A stretch of DNA of 64,000 nucleotides from assembly GCF_001570905.1 (NCBI RefSeq), contig NZ_BCSO01000001.1, forward strand, positions 1-64,000, written 5' to 3'. A program made the translations under genes and the position numbers. The stretch is from [Zimmermannella] alba NBRC 15616. GTDB taxonomy: Bacteria; Actinomycetota; Actinomycetes; Actinomycetales; Microbacteriaceae. Shown piece by piece: positions 63,263 to 64,000 of the stretch; the stretch's first letter is position 1; the number at the start of each line of letters is the position of its first letter. A model generated the notes under the pieces. The model ran no database searches, was not told the DNA's origin, and saw only the letters and a program-made list of their open reading frames with translations.

Positions 63263-64000
63263 ATGATCACCGCCGCACTTCGACAGCTCGTGGAGACTGC
63301 CAATGCGCATGCGCAGCAGTGCAACGATGGCAAGGATCACACAGTCGCCGCCGCACTGCTGACCAGATCAGGCCAGACCGTGCTTGGTGTGAACGCGTTC
63401 CATTTCCTAGGTGGCCCATGCGGCGAGATCTCTGCCCTTGCTAACCACGCGGCCACGTGCGCCGATGATCCCATCGACGCCATCGTCGCAGTCTACGGGC
63501 CGACCGGCCAAGTGATCTCCCCATGTGGAAAGTGCCGTCAGGTGTTGTTCGACATCGACCCAGCCATCCAATGCGTTGTCCGGGGCAGCAACGGCCTCGA
63601 AGCGCTGACCGTCTCCGAGCTTCTTCCTCACGCCTATGACTGGCGCGCCATGGAACGCCCACAACAGGTCTTCATGTGGGAGGGCTACGAGTCGGCCATC
63701 AGAGACGGGTCCAAACGTCAGACCATCCGCGTCGACGATCCCTTCCGACCTGGGTCAGCGCAGCTCGTCTTCGAGAAGGAAAGCGGCGAGACCATCACCC
63801 TCGATGCGAACATCACTTCCGTGTTGGCCACACGTCGCTGCGACCTCACCGAGGAACACGCACAACGCGACGGCTTCGCCTCACTGGCGGACCTGCACGA
63901 AGCCCTCGACATGCACTACCCCGGCCTTGAGATGGAAGACAGCATCGACATCGTGGCCTTTGAACTGAGCAACCCCGCAGGATGCAGTCCCAGTCCTCAA
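63263..64000 (+). CDS. Blasticidin-S-deaminase-like cytidine deaminase fused to an ASCH domain (3' end outside window)
   Basis: Translation from ATG 63263 is open for 246 codons to the window edge. Residues 1-127 match the cytidine deaminase fold, closest in motif to blasticidin-S deaminase: VNAFHFLGGPCGE with Cys53 and catalytic Glu55, SPCGKCRQVL with Cys88 and Cys91, then VSELLPHAYDW. The usual CAE is CGE here. Residues about 134-240 match an ASCH domain (MWEGYESAIRDGSKRQTIRV, PFRPGSAQLVF, LHEALDMHYPGLE). Codon use is less GC-biased than in the neighbours (CCA, CAA, TCA, GCA), which suggests transfer. ASCH domains bind RNA or modified bases; some are N4-acetylcytidine amidohydrolases. A role on a modified cytidine is inferred. 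Confidence 0.82.
   Translation, partial: MITAALRQLVETANAHAQQCNDGKDHTVAAALLTRSGQTVLGVNAFHFLGGPCGEISALANHAATCADDPIDAIVAVYGPTGQVISPCGKCRQVLFDIDPAIQCVVRGSNGLEALTVSELLPHAYDWRAMERPQQVFMWEGYESAIRDGSKRQTIRVDDPFRPGSAQLVFEKESGETITLDANITSVLATRRCDLTEEHAQRDGFASLADLHEALDMHYPGLEMEDSIDIVAFELSNPAGCSPSPQ

Overview
The window is a high-GC stretch of chromosome from an actinobacterium, most likely a member of Microbacteriaceae. The reasons are the GC-rich third positions and frequent GTG starts, a mycothiol conjugate amidase (mca), the actinobacterial families DUF501, DUF4307 and DUF4245, and gene orders I recall from Mycobacterium tuberculosis: mfd-mazG-eno-ftsB/divIC-DUF501 (around Rv1020-Rv1026) and greA-DUF4307-mca-hlyIII-prenyltransferase-phoH2-fum-glpX-DUF4245-xseB-xseA-ispH-ychF (around Rv1080-Rv1112). 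Synteny and species are recalled or inferred, not searched. No prophage, CRISPR array or insertion-sequence transposase is visible.

Layout. 1-1840: end of a membrane-anchored protein and a dynamin-like GTPase. 1944-4013: an ECF sigma factor beside two extremely acidic proteins that share a bipartite promoter motif; this is the most novel-looking locus. 4106-4509: a decayed thioredoxin and a small Cys-rich gene with an in-frame amber codon. 4519-9937: ABC-F ATPase, S4 protein and MarR regulator, tRNA-Gln, then glmU-prs. 10083-13721: a DUF559-type protein flanked by palindromic repeats, gnd, and a membrane protein. 13845-22390: a PLP decarboxylase, an RpiR-like regulator and a four-gene amine/gamma-glutamyl catabolic operon (permease, glutamine-synthetase-like ligase, FluG-like amidohydrolase, M20 hydrolase) with a candidate operator. 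22419-25031: PemK-like protein, rplY, pth, dtd. 25140-37115: mfd, an insertion with bdh bounded by repeats, mazG, hisS, eno, divIC, DUF501. 37181-46430: ndh, an unusual tRNA with UAA anticodon, lemA, an AI-2E-family exporter, threonine ammonia-lyase, greA, mca, trhA, uppS. 46877-63178: phoH2, a phosphoesterase, a prepilin peptidase, fumC, xseA/xseB, ispH, an Eis-type acetyltransferase, fba, glpX, rmuC, a DEDDh exonuclease, ychF. 63263-64000: a blasticidin-S-deaminase-like domain fused to an ASCH domain, cut by the window edge.

Two genome-wide habits show. First, at least sixteen genes have a TANNNT hexamer 6-8 nt before an ATG/GTG start, pointing to widespread leaderless transcription. Second, intergenic gaps hold long palindromes: six copies of one 58-bp family, plus at least five one-off hairpins of similar size.

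Metabolic theme: central carbon enzymes (gnd, eno, fba, glpX, fumC, ndh), cell-wall precursors (glmU, uppS), nucleotide and translation quality control (prs, mazG, pth, dtd, hisS), DNA repair (mfd, xseAB, rmuC) and isoprenoid synthesis (ispH). Most of it is core genome; the accessory content is the acidic-protein locus, the repeat-flanked genes, the amine operon and the terminal deaminase-ASCH gene.
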